Shown here: positions 27,944-36,453 of the stretch, in pieces | Layout of the letters: every line of letters begins with the position of its first letter | Position numbering within the stretch: position 1 is the stretch's first letter | Assembly: GCA_017937125.1 (NCBI GenBank) | Contig: JAGBEH010000010.1 | Coordinates: forward strand, 1 to 64,000 | DNA length: 64,000 nt | Reading direction: 5' to 3' | Source: Alistipes sp. | GTDB lineage: Bacteria; Bacteroidota; Bacteroidia; Bacteroidales; Rikenellaceae | The notes under the pieces: model-generated | The model's database searches: none | The model's input: only the letters and a program-made list of their open reading frames with translations | Told to the model about the DNA's origin: nothing | Position numbers and translations under genes: made by a program

Positions 27944-29080
27944 TTATTCCAGCCGGCGCGAACCGTCGGAGATAACTACCTGATATACTTTGGGTTCGTG
28001 GCCGAACTTCTCTGCGAATTTCGCTTTGGCCGTAGCTATGAAGTTGTCGTACAGCTCCTCTTTCACAAGGTTGATGGTGCAGCCTCCGAAGCCGCCGCCC
28101 ATAATGCGCGAGCCGCTTACGCCGCACTCTTCGGCAACGGTGGCGAGGAAATCCAGCTCTATGCAGCTTACCTCGTAGTCCTTCGACATTCCCCAATGGG
28201 TCTCGTACATACGTTTGCCGACCGTCTCGTAGTCGCCTTTCTGCAATGCGTCGCAGACGTCGAGCACGCGGCGCTCCTCGCCGATGACGTAGCGTGCGCG
28301 ACGGTAGTCCTCGTCCGAAATCTTGTCCTTGACGGCGTCTAACTGCTCCATAGTAGCGCCGCGCAGGAACTCCTGCCCGAGCATCTTGGCAACGCGTTCG
28401 CACGATGCGCGGCGGTCATTGTAGGGCGAACCTACCAGTTCGTGCTTGACCACCGAGTCCAACAGTACGAGTTTGTAGCCTTTCGGGTCGAAGGGGAAGT
28501 ATTCGAACTCCATCGAGCGGCAGTCGAGACGCATAAGGCAGCCTTTTTTGCCGAAAACCGATGCGAACTGGTCCATAATGCCGCAGTTCACGCCGCAGTA
28601 GTTGTGCTCTGTGGACTGTCCTACGCGTGCGAGTTCGAACTTGTCGATGTTGCCGTCGAACAGTTCGTTCAGCGCGAACGCATATGTGCTTTCGAGCGCT
28701 GCCGACGACGACATTCCCGCTCCGAGAGGCACGTCTCCCGAGAAGGCCGTGTCGAATCCTTTCACCTTGACTCCGCGCTTCTGCATCTCGCGGCAGACGC
28801 CGAAGATGTAGTGCGCCCAGCTCTGCGCAGGCTTGTCCTCCTCGTTCAGACCGAACTCGGCGCTCTGGTCGAGGTCGATTGCGAATGCGCGCACCTTGTC
28901 GGTGCCGTTGGGCCTGATTGCCGCTACGATACCCTTGTCCACGGCCCCGGGGAATACGAATCCTCCGTTATAGTCCGTGTGCTCGCCGATAAGGTTGATA
29001 CGGCCCGGCGAAGCATACATTATCGCTCCCGCACCGAACAGCTCTTCGAACTTCGATGCTACTTTCTCTTTCATTTCCAT
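27944..29080 (-). CDS. galK: Galactokinase
   Basis: 378-residue GHMP kinase that phosphorylates alpha-D-galactose to galactose-1-phosphate in the cytoplasm, the first step of the Leloir pathway. The galactokinase signature is present near the N-terminus ('GRINLIGEHTDYNGGFVFP'), as are the ATP-binding GHMP motif 'GDVPLGAGMSSSAALES' and the C-terminal 'SRIMGGGFGGCTINLV' motif. Length is normal. It starts 4 bp after the GDPD stop and is the last gene of its operon, next to galM. An alternative start at 29074 removes two residues. Confidence 0.97.
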   Translation of the reverse strand: MEMKEKVASKFEELFGAGAIMYASPGRINLIGEHTDYNGGFVFPGAVDKGIVAAIRPNGTDKVRAFAIDLDQSAEFGLNEEDKPAQSWAHYIFGVCREMQKRGVKVKGFDTAFSGDVPLGAGMSSSAALESTYAFALNELFDGNIDKFELARVGQSTEHNYCGVNCGIMDQFASVFGKKGCLMRLDCRSMEFEYFPFDPKGYKLVLLDSVVKHELVGSPYNDRRASCERVAKMLGQEFLRGATMEQLDAVKDKISDEDYRRARYVIGEERRVLDVCDALQKGDYETVGKRMYETHWGMSKDYEVSCIELDFLATVAEECGVSGSRIMGGGFGGCTINLVKEELYDNFIATAKAKFAEKFGHEPKVYQVVISDGSRRLE

Positions 29081-29083
29081 AGG

Positions 29084-29905
29084 TTATCTTGTTTTCTGAT
29101 TGTGTTTCTTTCCGTTTTTGCCGCCCTTGTCCGCCTGCTTGAGCATCTCGATGACCTTGAGCGGGTTGTCTGTGGTGATGAAATCGACCTTTTTGTCGAT
29201 GAAATATTGAATCTCTTCGGGTTCGTTTACCGTCCAGACGTTCACCTTAAGGCCTAACTTCTGCGCCTCGGCAATCCATTCGGGGTGTTCCCTGAGGACC
29301 TTTTTGGAGTAGTCGATGCCCGTGTAGCCGCGCTCCTTGACGACAGCGGGAGCGTAGTCGCCGTTGAGGTATGCTATTTCGTTATGCGGTGCCAGACGCG
29401 CCACCTCGTCGCATACCACTGCACTGAACGCTATGTAATCCACCTGATTCTCGAGCCCCGCAGCCTTTACCTGATCGATTATCGCCTTGGTAACCTGCTT
29501 CTCGCGTTCGGGAGTGTCGTGGTTCTTGATTTCGATGACTAAACGCATCTTGCCGTCGGCCTTCATCTGCTCCAGATACTCGTGCAGGGTCGGAACGATG
29601 TTGCCGTTTTCGCACGAGCGGCTGCGCACGGTCTTGAAATCGTCTTTCTGGACGTGTACGCGCTGCGGGTCTTTGCGGCCGCGGTGCCATTTGCCGTGAA
29701 CCACGACCAAAGAGTCGTCGGAGGTCATATTCACGTCGCACTCCGAACCGTATATGCCTAATTTCTGGGCGTTGCGCAGGCTCGATATCGTGTTGTGCGC
29801 CGAGCCTTCGGCTGCGTGGAATCCGCGATGCGCGATTACCTGTGTCTGAGCAGCGGCCGTCAGCGTGGCTATCGCCAGGGCGGCCGTAAGAATCGTTCGT
29901 TTCAT
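29084..29905 (-). CDS. Secreted glycerophosphodiester phosphodiesterase family protein
   Basis: 273 residues. The signal peptide (KRTILTAALAIATLTAAAQ) directs it to the periplasm. The GDPD TIM-barrel motif 'VIAHRGFHAAEGSAHNT' carries the catalytic His-Arg, with 'GSECDVNMTSDDSLVVVHG' supplying the acidic metal ligands and second His. The C-terminal 'VNVWTVNEPEEIQYFIDKKVDFITTDNP' is typical. It would cleave glycerophosphodiesters to glycerol-3-phosphate plus an alcohol. Its ATG overlaps the galM stop by 4 bp (ATGA), giving translational coupling. An ORF extends in frame far upstream, but the coupled start with signal peptide is clearly right. Confidence 0.93.
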   Translation of the reverse strand: MKRTILTAALAIATLTAAAQTQVIAHRGFHAAEGSAHNTISSLRNAQKLGIYGSECDVNMTSDDSLVVVHGKWHRGRKDPQRVHVQKDDFKTVRSRSCENGNIVPTLHEYLEQMKADGKMRLVIEIKNHDTPEREKQVTKAIIDQVKAAGLENQVDYIAFSAVVCDEVARLAPHNEIAYLNGDYAPAVVKERGYTGIDYSKKVLREHPEWIAEAQKLGLKVNVWTVNEPEEIQYFIDKKVDFITTDNPLKVIEMLKQADKGGKNGKKHNQKTR

Positions 29906-31038
29906 TTGGTTTGTCGTTTTATGTAGAATTTGTATATGCAGGTGTGTTTGTAAACCTCGTCGGGACGGAGCGTGCACGACGGGAAATTTTCGTGGTTCGG
30001 CGAGTCGGGGTAACGCTGCGTCTCCAGTGCCAGCGCCTCGCGGTAGCCTATGGGCTTGCCGTATTTGCCGCCGTAGGAGCCGTCGAAGAAGTTGCCGCTG
30101 TAAAACTGCATAGCTATCTGGTCGCTCCATACCTCGATGCCGCGACCGCTCGTCGGGTCGTAGAGGTCGGCGAACTTGACGATCTCGCCGTCGTTGTCGC
30201 GGTCGATTATCCAGTTGTGGTCGTAGCCGTTGCCGTTGCGGAGCTGGACATTGTCGTCCGATATGCGTTCCCCGATGGCGCGGGGCGTGCGGAAATCGAA
30301 CGGAGTGCCCTCCACGGAGGCGATTTCGCCCGTAGGAATGAGATATTCGTCTATGGGCGTGGTGCGGGATGCGTTGATGGTCAGTATGTTGTCCAGAACC
30401 GTGCCGTTGCCTTCGCCCTTGAGGTTGAAGAACGAGTGGTGCGAAAGGTTCATAACCGTCGGGGCGTCGGTCGTCGCCGTGTAGGTGACGATGAATTCGT
30501 TGTCGGGCGTAAGCGTATATCGCATCTCTATGGTGCGGTTGCCCGGGAAGCCGTCCTGCCCGTCGGGCAGCGTGCAGGTGAAGGTTATGCTGTTCTGGTC
30601 TACATGCGCGATGCGCCATACTATGCGGTCGATGCCCAGCGTACCGCCGTGAAGCGTATGCCCGTTGTTGTTCTGCGGCAGTACGTACTCTTTGCCGTCG
30701 AGCGTGAACCGCCCGTTGCCTATACGGTTGGCATAGGGGCCTACGGCCGCGCCGAGGTAGCGCTCGCCCGTGTTGTCGATATACCTGCCGATGTTCCCGT
30801 ACCCTATTTCGATGTCGGCATAGTTGCCGTTGCGGTCGGGCATCCACAGCGAAACGACGCGGGCGCCGTAGTTCGTCACCTGCATCACCAGATCGCCCGC
30901 CTCGAGCGTTATGAGCGTCACGGGGATGTCGTCGATGACCGTGCTGAAATTCTCGGCTTCTATCAGTTCGATTTCGGTGCGTTTGTCGGTGCAGGCGACC
31001 ATTGTCAGAACGGCTGCGGCGAGTATGGCTTTTTTCAT
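29902..31038 (-). CDS. galM: Galactose mutarotase (aldose 1-epimerase), lipoprotein-type
   Basis: 378 residues from ATG 31038, which gives a lipoprotein leader (AAAVLTMVAC). Aldose 1-epimerase features: 'VTNYGARVVSLWMPDRNG', 'GAAVGPYANRIGNGRFTLDG', 'NGHTLHGGTLGIDRIVW' with the catalytic-type His, 'MNLSHHSFFNL' with the second His, and the late Glu in 'YREALALETQRYPDSPNH'. It interconverts alpha and beta anomers of galactose, supplying the alpha form to GalK. Like other Bacteroidetes homologues it appears exported. It is coupled to the GDPD gene by a 4-bp overlap. The longer ORF to 31119 would cover the likely promoter region. Confidence 0.93.
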   Translation of the reverse strand: MKKAILAAAVLTMVACTDKRTEIELIEAENFSTVIDDIPVTLITLEAGDLVMQVTNYGARVVSLWMPDRNGNYADIEIGYGNIGRYIDNTGERYLGAAVGPYANRIGNGRFTLDGKEYVLPQNNNGHTLHGGTLGIDRIVWRIAHVDQNSITFTCTLPDGQDGFPGNRTIEMRYTLTPDNEFIVTYTATTDAPTVMNLSHHSFFNLKGEGNGTVLDNILTINASRTTPIDEYLIPTGEIASVEGTPFDFRTPRAIGERISDDNVQLRNGNGYDHNWIIDRDNDGEIVKFADLYDPTSGRGIEVWSDQIAMQFYSGNFFDGSYGGKYGKPIGYREALALETQRYPDSPNHENFPSCTLRPDEVYKHTCIYKFYIKRQTK

Positions 31039-31099
31039 TCGGATGAGGGTTGGTTTGACGGTTAGTTTTCTTTCGAAATGTAAAGATATGGAAATATTC

Positions 31100-32002
31100 T
31101 CAATAATCCAATTTTTCATTTGCCGCGGTCCCTATGTCGAATGAATGTATCTCTCCGCGATTGTGGCCGAAAAAGACGTACAGCCTGTCGCCTGCCGTGC
31201 ATACTCCCTCGGGTTCATAGGGTATGCGGTCGATGTTGTGCTTGTCTGCGGGGTGCCCGTCCGTAAGGTCGAGGACGTGGATGTAGCAGCTGCCCGCACG
31301 GGGGTAGCCCGTCGGGCAATACATATAGTTGTCGCGTATGCAGGTGCCTTGCGTTATGTGGAAAAAGCCTTTCGGATAGGTGTGCTCCCACAATATGTCG
31401 TCGTCGCCTAACAGCACCTCGCCGTCGGCGTCGGATTCGGCGAGCGACGGCAGGCGGAACCGTTTCAGCACCACGCCCCTCTCGGGTGTCATACCGAATG
31501 CGTAGAGAAACCTGTTCTCGCGATCGACGCACCAGTCGCAGTAGGATGTTATGCCGCTGCCGACGTAGCGTACGGTCTGTATGTGGCGCGAGCCTTCGGT
31601 CGAGACGTCGATGACGAAACAGCGCATCGGACGTCCGCATTCCGAGACGTAGAGCAGCGGGAAACGCGAGGTCGAGTCGGCGTATTCCACACCGAACGAG
31701 GCGTTGTTGCAGTGGGTTTTCGCGGCCCCAGCGATGATGTATTCGTTGATGAACTTCCCGTTTTTGAGGTCTGCGACCACGCAGTCGCCGAGGTGGTAGA
31801 GCGCGAACAGGTAACCGTCGTGTATGGCCATACCCTGCGCTCCGTGCCATGAGTACTGGTTTTTGATCTCGATGAAATCGTTGAGGTCTATTTCCTTGCG
31901 GTCTTCGTATGTGGGAACCGTATATTGCCGTTGTGCGGTTGCGGATGTCGCAAGGCACAGGAATACGGCCGCGGATGTAAGCAGTCTGTTCATTTCGGTC
32001 AT
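31100..32002 (-). CDS. Secreted protein, propeller-like, unknown function
   Basis: 300 residues from ATG 32002, which overlaps the stop of the preceding gene by 4 bp (ATGA). A signal peptide (LLTSAAVFLCLATSATAQ) is present. The mature part consists of repeated strands of about 50 residues with motifs such as 'QGMAIHDGYLFALYHLGDCVVADL', 'SCYIHVLDLTDG' and 'EGVCTAGDRLYVFFGHNRGEIHSFDI', suggesting a beta-propeller. No catalytic motif is identified. Its position between a DUF5689-type protein and galM suggests a role in handling a galactose-containing extracellular compound (inference). Confidence 0.82.
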   Translation of the reverse strand: MTEMNRLLTSAAVFLCLATSATAQRQYTVPTYEDRKEIDLNDFIEIKNQYSWHGAQGMAIHDGYLFALYHLGDCVVADLKNGKFINEYIIAGAAKTHCNNASFGVEYADSTSRFPLLYVSECGRPMRCFVIDVSTEGSRHIQTVRYVGSGITSYCDWCVDRENRFLYAFGMTPERGVVLKRFRLPSLAESDADGEVLLGDDDILWEHTYPKGFFHITQGTCIRDNYMYCPTGYPRAGSCYIHVLDLTDGHPADKHNIDRIPYEPEGVCTAGDRLYVFFGHNRGEIHSFDIGTAANEKLDY

Positions 32003-33597
32003 CGGTATTTTATCGCGACGGTGCCGAAACGCAGGCTCGCGCGATAGCAGGTGAACATAAAGTCGGCTTCGCGTTCGGCGAGCGGCGACGATGCGTCGGC
32101 GGGTGCCCAGGAAACGCGGTTGTCGGCAGGGGTTATCCGTATGAATATGCGTTTTCTGCCGAAGAGCGACGAGGGCAGCGTCACCGAATGCTCGGTCAGC
32201 CCCGTGCATGTATCGTAGTAGAGCGGCATGTCGCCCATATATTCGTCTTTGCCCGGTTTGTACGGCACGGGCCGCATAATTACAGGTCCGCTATCGACGG
32301 GGGTGAATGTCTCGCCGTCGGTCGAGTACTCCACGCGCCAGCGTACGGGATAGCGCAGGGCGCGTTTCGCGCGTCCGTCGCCCGCACCGAACGTGAAATC
32401 GAGCGTCAGTACGGTCCCGTCTATGCCGTCCGTCGATGTCTCTGCGATGAGGGCATTGCCGCCTGCATATCGGCGTTCGGCATCGAAACGGAACCAGTCC
32501 CGCGAATCGGAGTCGAGACGCAGCGCCCCGTATTTCCGGATGCCGTTTTTCGCGGCGGCGCGATGCTTGCCGTGCTTGTCGGCCGCCGTAGAGGAATCGG
32601 GTTGCGCGTCGTAGTCGTCGCCCGCCGAGAGATACGCCCCGCTGTCGGTGGACAGGAATCCGTACCCCTTGTCGGGCAGGATGCGGTCGCCGATTATCGA
32701 ACCGTAGCGCGCCTTGCGCGTGCCGTGATATTCGAATTTCAATTCGGCGCGCGGATTGTCGTCCCAGTTCCATTCGACTAAAGTTTTGAACTGCGATGCC
32801 GCCGTCGGGGCTATGTCTATGTCCGAGACGTCGTTAGGCCGTATGGCATAGCGCGCCGTGCTGTCTCCGTAGCGCCGCATACGGGTATGTACTATTATCC
32901 CGCGAATGTCGCCCGCACCCCGCGGTACGGCGCCGTGCCGCCATCCGCATCCCGCATTTACCAGCATCGCCAGCTGCTCGTTGTCTCCGTTGCGCAGGAG
33001 CCGTTGCAGTCCGTCGGCCATACCCCGCATGCTGTCGGCGCGGCGCAGGCAGCTCTCGTCGGCATTGGCATAGCGCCCGTTGCCGAAGACGAACTCCGCA
33101 TCGCGTACGGTTACGAGCGTATATATGTCTTCGTCGGTCAGCTCGCCTATGGACTTGCGCTTTTCGGCTATCCTGCCGCCCGATCTTGCCGATACGATGT
33201 TTTCGGACGTCAGCCCGCTTACGGTGTATCGTTCGGGGTCGTTCTCGCGCGTTACCGTACAGCCGCGCAGGTCGAGCGTCGCGCGTTCGCCGAATGTGAG
33301 CGTGAGCGCTTCGGGGCTGTCGAATTGCAGCCGCAGTCCGTGGCGGCCGTCGCGGCTTTGGATGTATGACGTGACGGCGTTGGGCAGGGTATCGACTGTG
33401 TCGTCGCCTATGTTAGGATTGTACTCGCGGTTCGGCGAGTCGCGGCGGCAGATTACGGTGCCCGTTATTCTCGTTTTCCGCGTAATCGGCGTCCCCTGTT
33501 CGGTCGCGAGCCTGCGGATGCTTCCGAAATCGGCCGCAAGGATCGGTATGACGCACATCGCGGCGCAGACGGAGGCGGAGAGTGTTTTGATTCTCAT
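31999..33597 (-). CDS. Secreted DUF5689-type protein, first gene of galactose operon
   Basis: 532 residues with a signal peptide (VCAAMCVIPILAADF). It has the same block order as the four paralogs in the 13-23 kb cluster: 'ITGTVICRRDSPNREYNPN', 'SYIQSRDGRHGLRLQF', 'NDPERYTVSGLTSENIVSA', 'GELTDEDIYTLVTVRDAEFVFGNG' and 'RRYGDSTARYAIRPNDVSDI', then a sandwich end ('ALRYPVRWRVEYSTDGETF', 'FGTVAIKYR'). It is more diverged than the others and Arg-rich. It starts the co-directional run with the propeller-like protein, galM, GDPD and galK. Probably a periplasmic or surface binding protein (inference). Confidence 0.84.
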   Translation of the reverse strand: MRIKTLSASVCAAMCVIPILAADFGSIRRLATEQGTPITRKTRITGTVICRRDSPNREYNPNIGDDTVDTLPNAVTSYIQSRDGRHGLRLQFDSPEALTLTFGERATLDLRGCTVTRENDPERYTVSGLTSENIVSARSGGRIAEKRKSIGELTDEDIYTLVTVRDAEFVFGNGRYANADESCLRRADSMRGMADGLQRLLRNGDNEQLAMLVNAGCGWRHGAVPRGAGDIRGIIVHTRMRRYGDSTARYAIRPNDVSDIDIAPTAASQFKTLVEWNWDDNPRAELKFEYHGTRKARYGSIIGDRILPDKGYGFLSTDSGAYLSAGDDYDAQPDSSTAADKHGKHRAAAKNGIRKYGALRLDSDSRDWFRFDAERRYAGGNALIAETSTDGIDGTVLTLDFTFGAGDGRAKRALRYPVRWRVEYSTDGETFTPVDSGPVIMRPVPYKPGKDEYMGDMPLYYDTCTGLTEHSVTLPSSLFGRKRIFIRITPADNRVSWAPADASSPLAEREADFMFTCYRASLRFGTVAIKYR

Positions 33598-33671
33598 CTG
33601 TTTTCGTAATTGTATGACAAAACTAACTAAAAAATGCGAAGCGGCGGAGGGTTAATGTCGATTTTTTTGCC

Positions 33672-33679
33672 TACCTTTG
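33672..33679 (+). promoter_or_regulatory. -7 box for xer gene
   Basis: TACCTTTG fits TAnnTTTG. Transcription would begin near 33686, allowing translation from 33707 (or 33695). No canonical -33 is seen. Confidence 0.55.
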
Positions 33680-33706
33680 TTTACATAGTATGCTATGTGT
33701 TGCGAA

Positions 33707-34630
33707 ATGACCCCGATAGACGATTTTTTGAAATATATGGAGGCCGAGCGTCGGTTTTCGCCGCTTACGATAGGCAATTATCGTCGCGACATCGGGAATT
33801 TCGTCGCATGGGCCGAACGCGGCGGCGAACCGTTCGATCCCGAGCGCATAGGCACGGAGGATATTCGTGAATGGATAATCTACCGTACCGACGAGTGCGG
33901 AATCGGGGCGTCGTCGATGAACCGCGAGGTGTCGTCGATACGTTCGCTGTTCCGCTATCTGCGCGGCAAAGGTGTCGTCGGCCGCGACATTTTCGCCGGC
34001 ATCGGTTCGCTGAAGACCCCGAAGCGTTTGCCGTCGTTCGTTCCCGAGAGCCGTATGCCCGATTTGCTGGAGGAGTTGTGCGACGGGTACGAGAGCGGCG
34101 ATTTCGAGAGTATGCGCAATGCGCTTATAGTCCAGATGTTCTATATGTGCGGCTTGCGGCTCGCGGAGCTGGTGGGGATCGATACGGATGATTTCTCGTC
34201 GGATTTCTCGTTGCTGAAGGTGCGCGGAAAGGGCGACAAGGAGCGTGTAGTGCCGATAGTGGAGTCGGTCGGCGGGCGTATAGAGGACTATCTGCTAACG
34301 GTCGAGAGGCAGAATATTTGCAGAAACGGAGAAAAATCGTTATTTTTAACACGCGACGGGGCACGGATTTCGCGAACGACGGTCTACCGTATAGTGCGCA
34401 GGGCACTCGAACGGGTCGGTATTCAGGGAAAGAAGAGCCCTCACGTGCTTCGGCATACGTTTGCCACTCATTTGCTGGACGCGGGTGCCGATATGCGGGA
34501 AATACAGGAGCTTATGGGGCACTCGTCGCTGAAGACGACGCAGGTTTACACCCATAACAGCATAACCGCACTGTGCGAGGTCTACGCCAAGGCGCATCCT
34601 CGCGAAAAGGGGCGGAAGGTACGCGAATGA
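33707..34630 (+). CDS. Tyrosine recombinase XerC/XerD family
   Basis: 307 residues from ATG 33707 (an in-frame ATG at 33695 adds four). It has an N-terminal SAM-like core-binding domain (about 1-90: 'MTPIDDFLKYMEAERRFSPLT') and a C-terminal catalytic domain. The catalytic set is complete: Arg in 'GLRLAELVG', Lys in 'KGDKERVVP', His-x-x-Arg in 'HVLRHTFATH', His in 'MGHSSLKTT' and Tyr in 'QVYTHNS'. The length and lack of nearby mobile-element genes favour the housekeeping enzyme that resolves chromosome dimers at dif over a phage integrase. XerC and XerD cannot be separated from this sequence alone. Confidence 0.93.
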   Translation: MTPIDDFLKYMEAERRFSPLTIGNYRRDIGNFVAWAERGGEPFDPERIGTEDIREWIIYRTDECGIGASSMNREVSSIRSLFRYLRGKGVVGRDIFAGIGSLKTPKRLPSFVPESRMPDLLEELCDGYESGDFESMRNALIVQMFYMCGLRLAELVGIDTDDFSSDFSLLKVRGKGDKERVVPIVESVGGRIEDYLLTVERQNICRNGEKSLFLTRDGARISRTTVYRIVRRALERVGIQGKKSPHVLRHTFATHLLDAGADMREIQELMGHSSLKTTQVYTHNSITALCEVYAKAHPREKGRKVRE

Positions 34631-34725
34631 CGGATGATGAGACCGAACCCGCGACGCAGAGTGTGCGGGAACGAGGTTACCACTTTTTTATTAACAGGCG
34701 GTTCGCCGCCATAAACTCCACTATT

Positions 34726-35022
34726 ATGAACGTAAACATTCAGACGGTGAAATTCGATGCGGACAAGAGACTGGTCGAATTCGTGGAACACAAATTGGCT
34801 AAAATGGATCGTTTTGCGGAACGTTCGACGGGAGCGGACGTCGTGTTGAAACTCGATAAGGACTATGACAAGGGTAATAAGGTGGCAACGCTGACGCTCC
34901 ATATGCCGGGCGGCGACTTGGTGTCGGAGCAGCGTGCCAAAACCTTCGAGGAGGCCGTCGATCTCGCTATCGACGCCCTGAAGCGTCAGAACGAAAAACT
35001 CAAGGAACGTTACGCCAAGTAA
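34726..35022 (+). CDS. hpf: Ribosome hibernation-promoting factor, HPF/YfiA family
   Basis: 98-residue short-form HPF/RaiA. It starts 'MNVNIQTVKFDADKRLVEFVEHKLAKMDRF' and shows the beta-alpha-beta-beta-beta-alpha pattern with 'LHMPGGDLVSEQRAKTFEEAVDLAIDALKRQ', typical of the family. It binds the 30S decoding region and stabilises inactive ribosomes in stationary phase. The start is ATG 34726, 95 bp after the xer stop; the ORF reads open upstream but lacks family similarity there. Downstream of Xer is the usual Bacteroidales location for this gene. Confidence 0.94.
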   Translation: MNVNIQTVKFDADKRLVEFVEHKLAKMDRFAERSTGADVVLKLDKDYDKGNKVATLTLHMPGGDLVSEQRAKTFEEAVDLAIDALKRQNEKLKERYAK

Positions 35023-35045
35023 CGGGTCTCGAGGGATGTCGAGGG

Positions 35046-35072
35046 TGCGGCTGTCGCGTTGCGACGGCCGCA
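35046..35072 (+). terminator. Hairpin after hpf
   Basis: TGCGGCTGTCGC pairs with GCGACGGCCGCA (one G-U) around GTT, 24 bp after the hpf stop. The following sequence is only mildly T-rich. Confidence 0.6.
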
Positions 35073-35251
35073 TTCGGTTTGTGCGGGGCGGGCAGGCTTT
35101 TGCAGTACCGTTTCCTGCATTTGCGCAGCGCGGCGGTTTCGGCAGCGGCAGGCTGATCGCAGGTGCGGATTCGCTGCGGTCGGGCAGTCGTGTCGGCGGC
35201 AAAAACCGACTGTTTTTTGTAAATGGTGTCGTATATGCCCCGAAAACGGTT

Positions 35252-35259
35252 TATCTTTG
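35252..35259 (+). promoter_or_regulatory. -7 box for DNA glycosylase gene
   Basis: TATCTTTG fits TAnnTTTG, placing the start of transcription near 35266, about 30 nt before ATG 35297. Confidence 0.55.
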
Positions 35260-35296
35260 CGGGGATAAGTCGGGATGTATACCCGAAGTCGTATTT

Positions 35297-35872
35297 ATGC
35301 TACCGATAGAATATCACCCTTTCGAACCTTTTTTGCCCGACGGCGGCAGGCTGTTGATGCTGGGCAGTTTCCCTCCCGCGCCCGAACGTTGGTCTATGGA
35401 GTTTTACTATCCCAATTTCCGTAACGATATGTGGCGTATCGTCGGATTGCTGTTTTTCGGCGACAAGGAGTATTTCGTCGAGTCCGCGTGCAGGTTCGAC
35501 CGGACACGCATCGAGGCTTTCTGTCGTGAAAAGGGAATTGCGCTTTACGATACGGCGCGTGCCGTGCGGCGTCTGCGCGGCAATGCCTCGGACAAATTTC
35601 TGGAGGTCGTCGAGCCTGCCGATACGGGGGCTCTGTTGCGACGGCTGCCCCTATGCAGGGCCGTTGTCGTTACGGGCGAGAAGGCGGCCGAAACACTGGC
35701 GGCATCGTTCGGCTGCAAAGCCCCGCGCACGGGCGAACGGGAGCCGTTCGAATTCGACGGCCGCGAGATGATGCTTTACCGAATGCCGTCGTCGTCGCGA
35801 GCGTATCCGCTCTCTGTCGAACGCAAGGCCGAAGCCTATCGCAGGGTGTTTGCCGATGTGGGGATGCTTTAG
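35297..35872 (+). CDS. Uracil-DNA glycosylase family protein
   Basis: 191 residues from ATG 35297. The pattern 'LLMLGSFPPAPERWSMEFYYPNFRNDMWRIVG' (residues about 18-50) matches the active-site region of the UDG superfamily: 'GSFPP' loop, aromatic pocket and Asn-rich 'N.FW' type helix. A late 'MPSSSRAYPLS' segment is in the position of the superfamily's second, HPS-type loop. It would excise uracil or mismatched bases for base excision repair; the exact substrate class is not clear. The ORF reads open to 35036, but the -7 box at 35252 supports the shorter start. Confidence 0.85.
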   Translation: MLPIEYHPFEPFLPDGGRLLMLGSFPPAPERWSMEFYYPNFRNDMWRIVGLLFFGDKEYFVESACRFDRTRIEAFCREKGIALYDTARAVRRLRGNASDKFLEVVEPADTGALLRRLPLCRAVVVTGEKAAETLAASFGCKAPRTGEREPFEFDGREMMLYRMPSSSRAYPLSVERKAEAYRRVFADVGML

Positions 35873-36110
35873 CCTGTTGGGTTCCCTTTGCGTAAATCGG
35901 TTCTGTGCCCTCCCGTTTTCCGTATTGCGGCTGCAAAGTTTCTGCTCGGCATCGTTCCCGTGTTCGGCCGCGCCGAGCGAGGAGGTGCCGTGCCGTCTTC
36001 CTCGGGACGGTGTCGCGTGTCCGAAGGGGTTTTGTCGTCCGTTGCAGCCGTTCGCAGGCTTCGCCCGCCGAAAAGCGGCCGATACTTATTGAAAAATGGG
36101 TAGCCGTAAG
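35873..36110. other. Intergenic, no gene recognised
   Basis: About 240 bp between the glycosylase stop and the 74-bp repeat array. I see no protein with coding character and no clear structured RNA. The opposite-strand and forward ORFs here are short and mutually overlapping. Confidence 0.6.
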
Positions 36111-36130
36111 TTGCATATAGTTCCCTTTTG

Positions 36131-36360
36131 TATATTTGGCTTGCGTCTTACATACTCCCGCTCGGCAATACTCAAATAAATTTGGCATTGCTCTCGCTTA
36201 TTCGTATATTTGGCTTCGCCTTATATACTCTCGCTCGGCAAAATCGCAAACAAGTTTGCTTTTGCACTCGCTTATTCGTATATTTGGCTTCGCCTTATAT
36301 ACTCCCGCTCGGCAAAATCGCAAACAAGTTTGCTTTTGCACTCGCTTATTCGTATATTTG
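36131..36360 (+). repeat. 74-bp tandem repeat carrying repeated promoters
   Basis: Four TATATTTG boxes recur at exactly 74-bp spacing (36131, 36205, 36279, 36353). The two downstream units are nearly identical; the first is diverged. Each unit contains GCTTCGCC, TATACTC(C/T)CGCTCGGCAA, an inverted GCAAAC-AA-GTTTGC and CTCGCTTATTCG before the box. The array ends 93 bp before ugd. Confidence 0.93.
36329..36360 (+). promoter_or_regulatory. Proximal promoter of the ugd operon (last of an array)
   Basis: TTTG (36329-36332), 20 bp, TATATTTG (36353-36360). The same -33/20 bp/-7 arrangement occurs at 36255-36286 and 36181-36212, so three near-consensus promoters point at the operon. The fourth -7 box (36131-36138) lacks a good -33. 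Confidence 0.85.
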
Positions 36361-36453
36361 CATAAATTTACCGATTGCCGCTATGGGGTCGGCGGGTGCC
36401 GAAGCCGTGCGCAAAGCGGCGGCGGTGTCGGAAAATAAACGAGGAGGGATTTT

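Noticed and set aside
29084-30847. A 587-residue fusion of GDPD with an upstream extension
   Set aside because: The first 300 residues are the galM region read in another frame (Arg/His-rich). The GDPD signal peptide and ATGA overlap mark the true start at 29905.
33707-34630. Phage or conjugative-element integrase
   Set aside because: The protein has the size and motifs of housekeeping XerC/D, sits next to hpf as usual in Bacteroidales, and there are no other mobile-element genes or flanking repeats.
36131-36360. CRISPR array or transposon ends
   Set aside because: The 74-bp units are contiguous without variable spacers, there is no transposase nearby, and the units contain clear promoter boxes.
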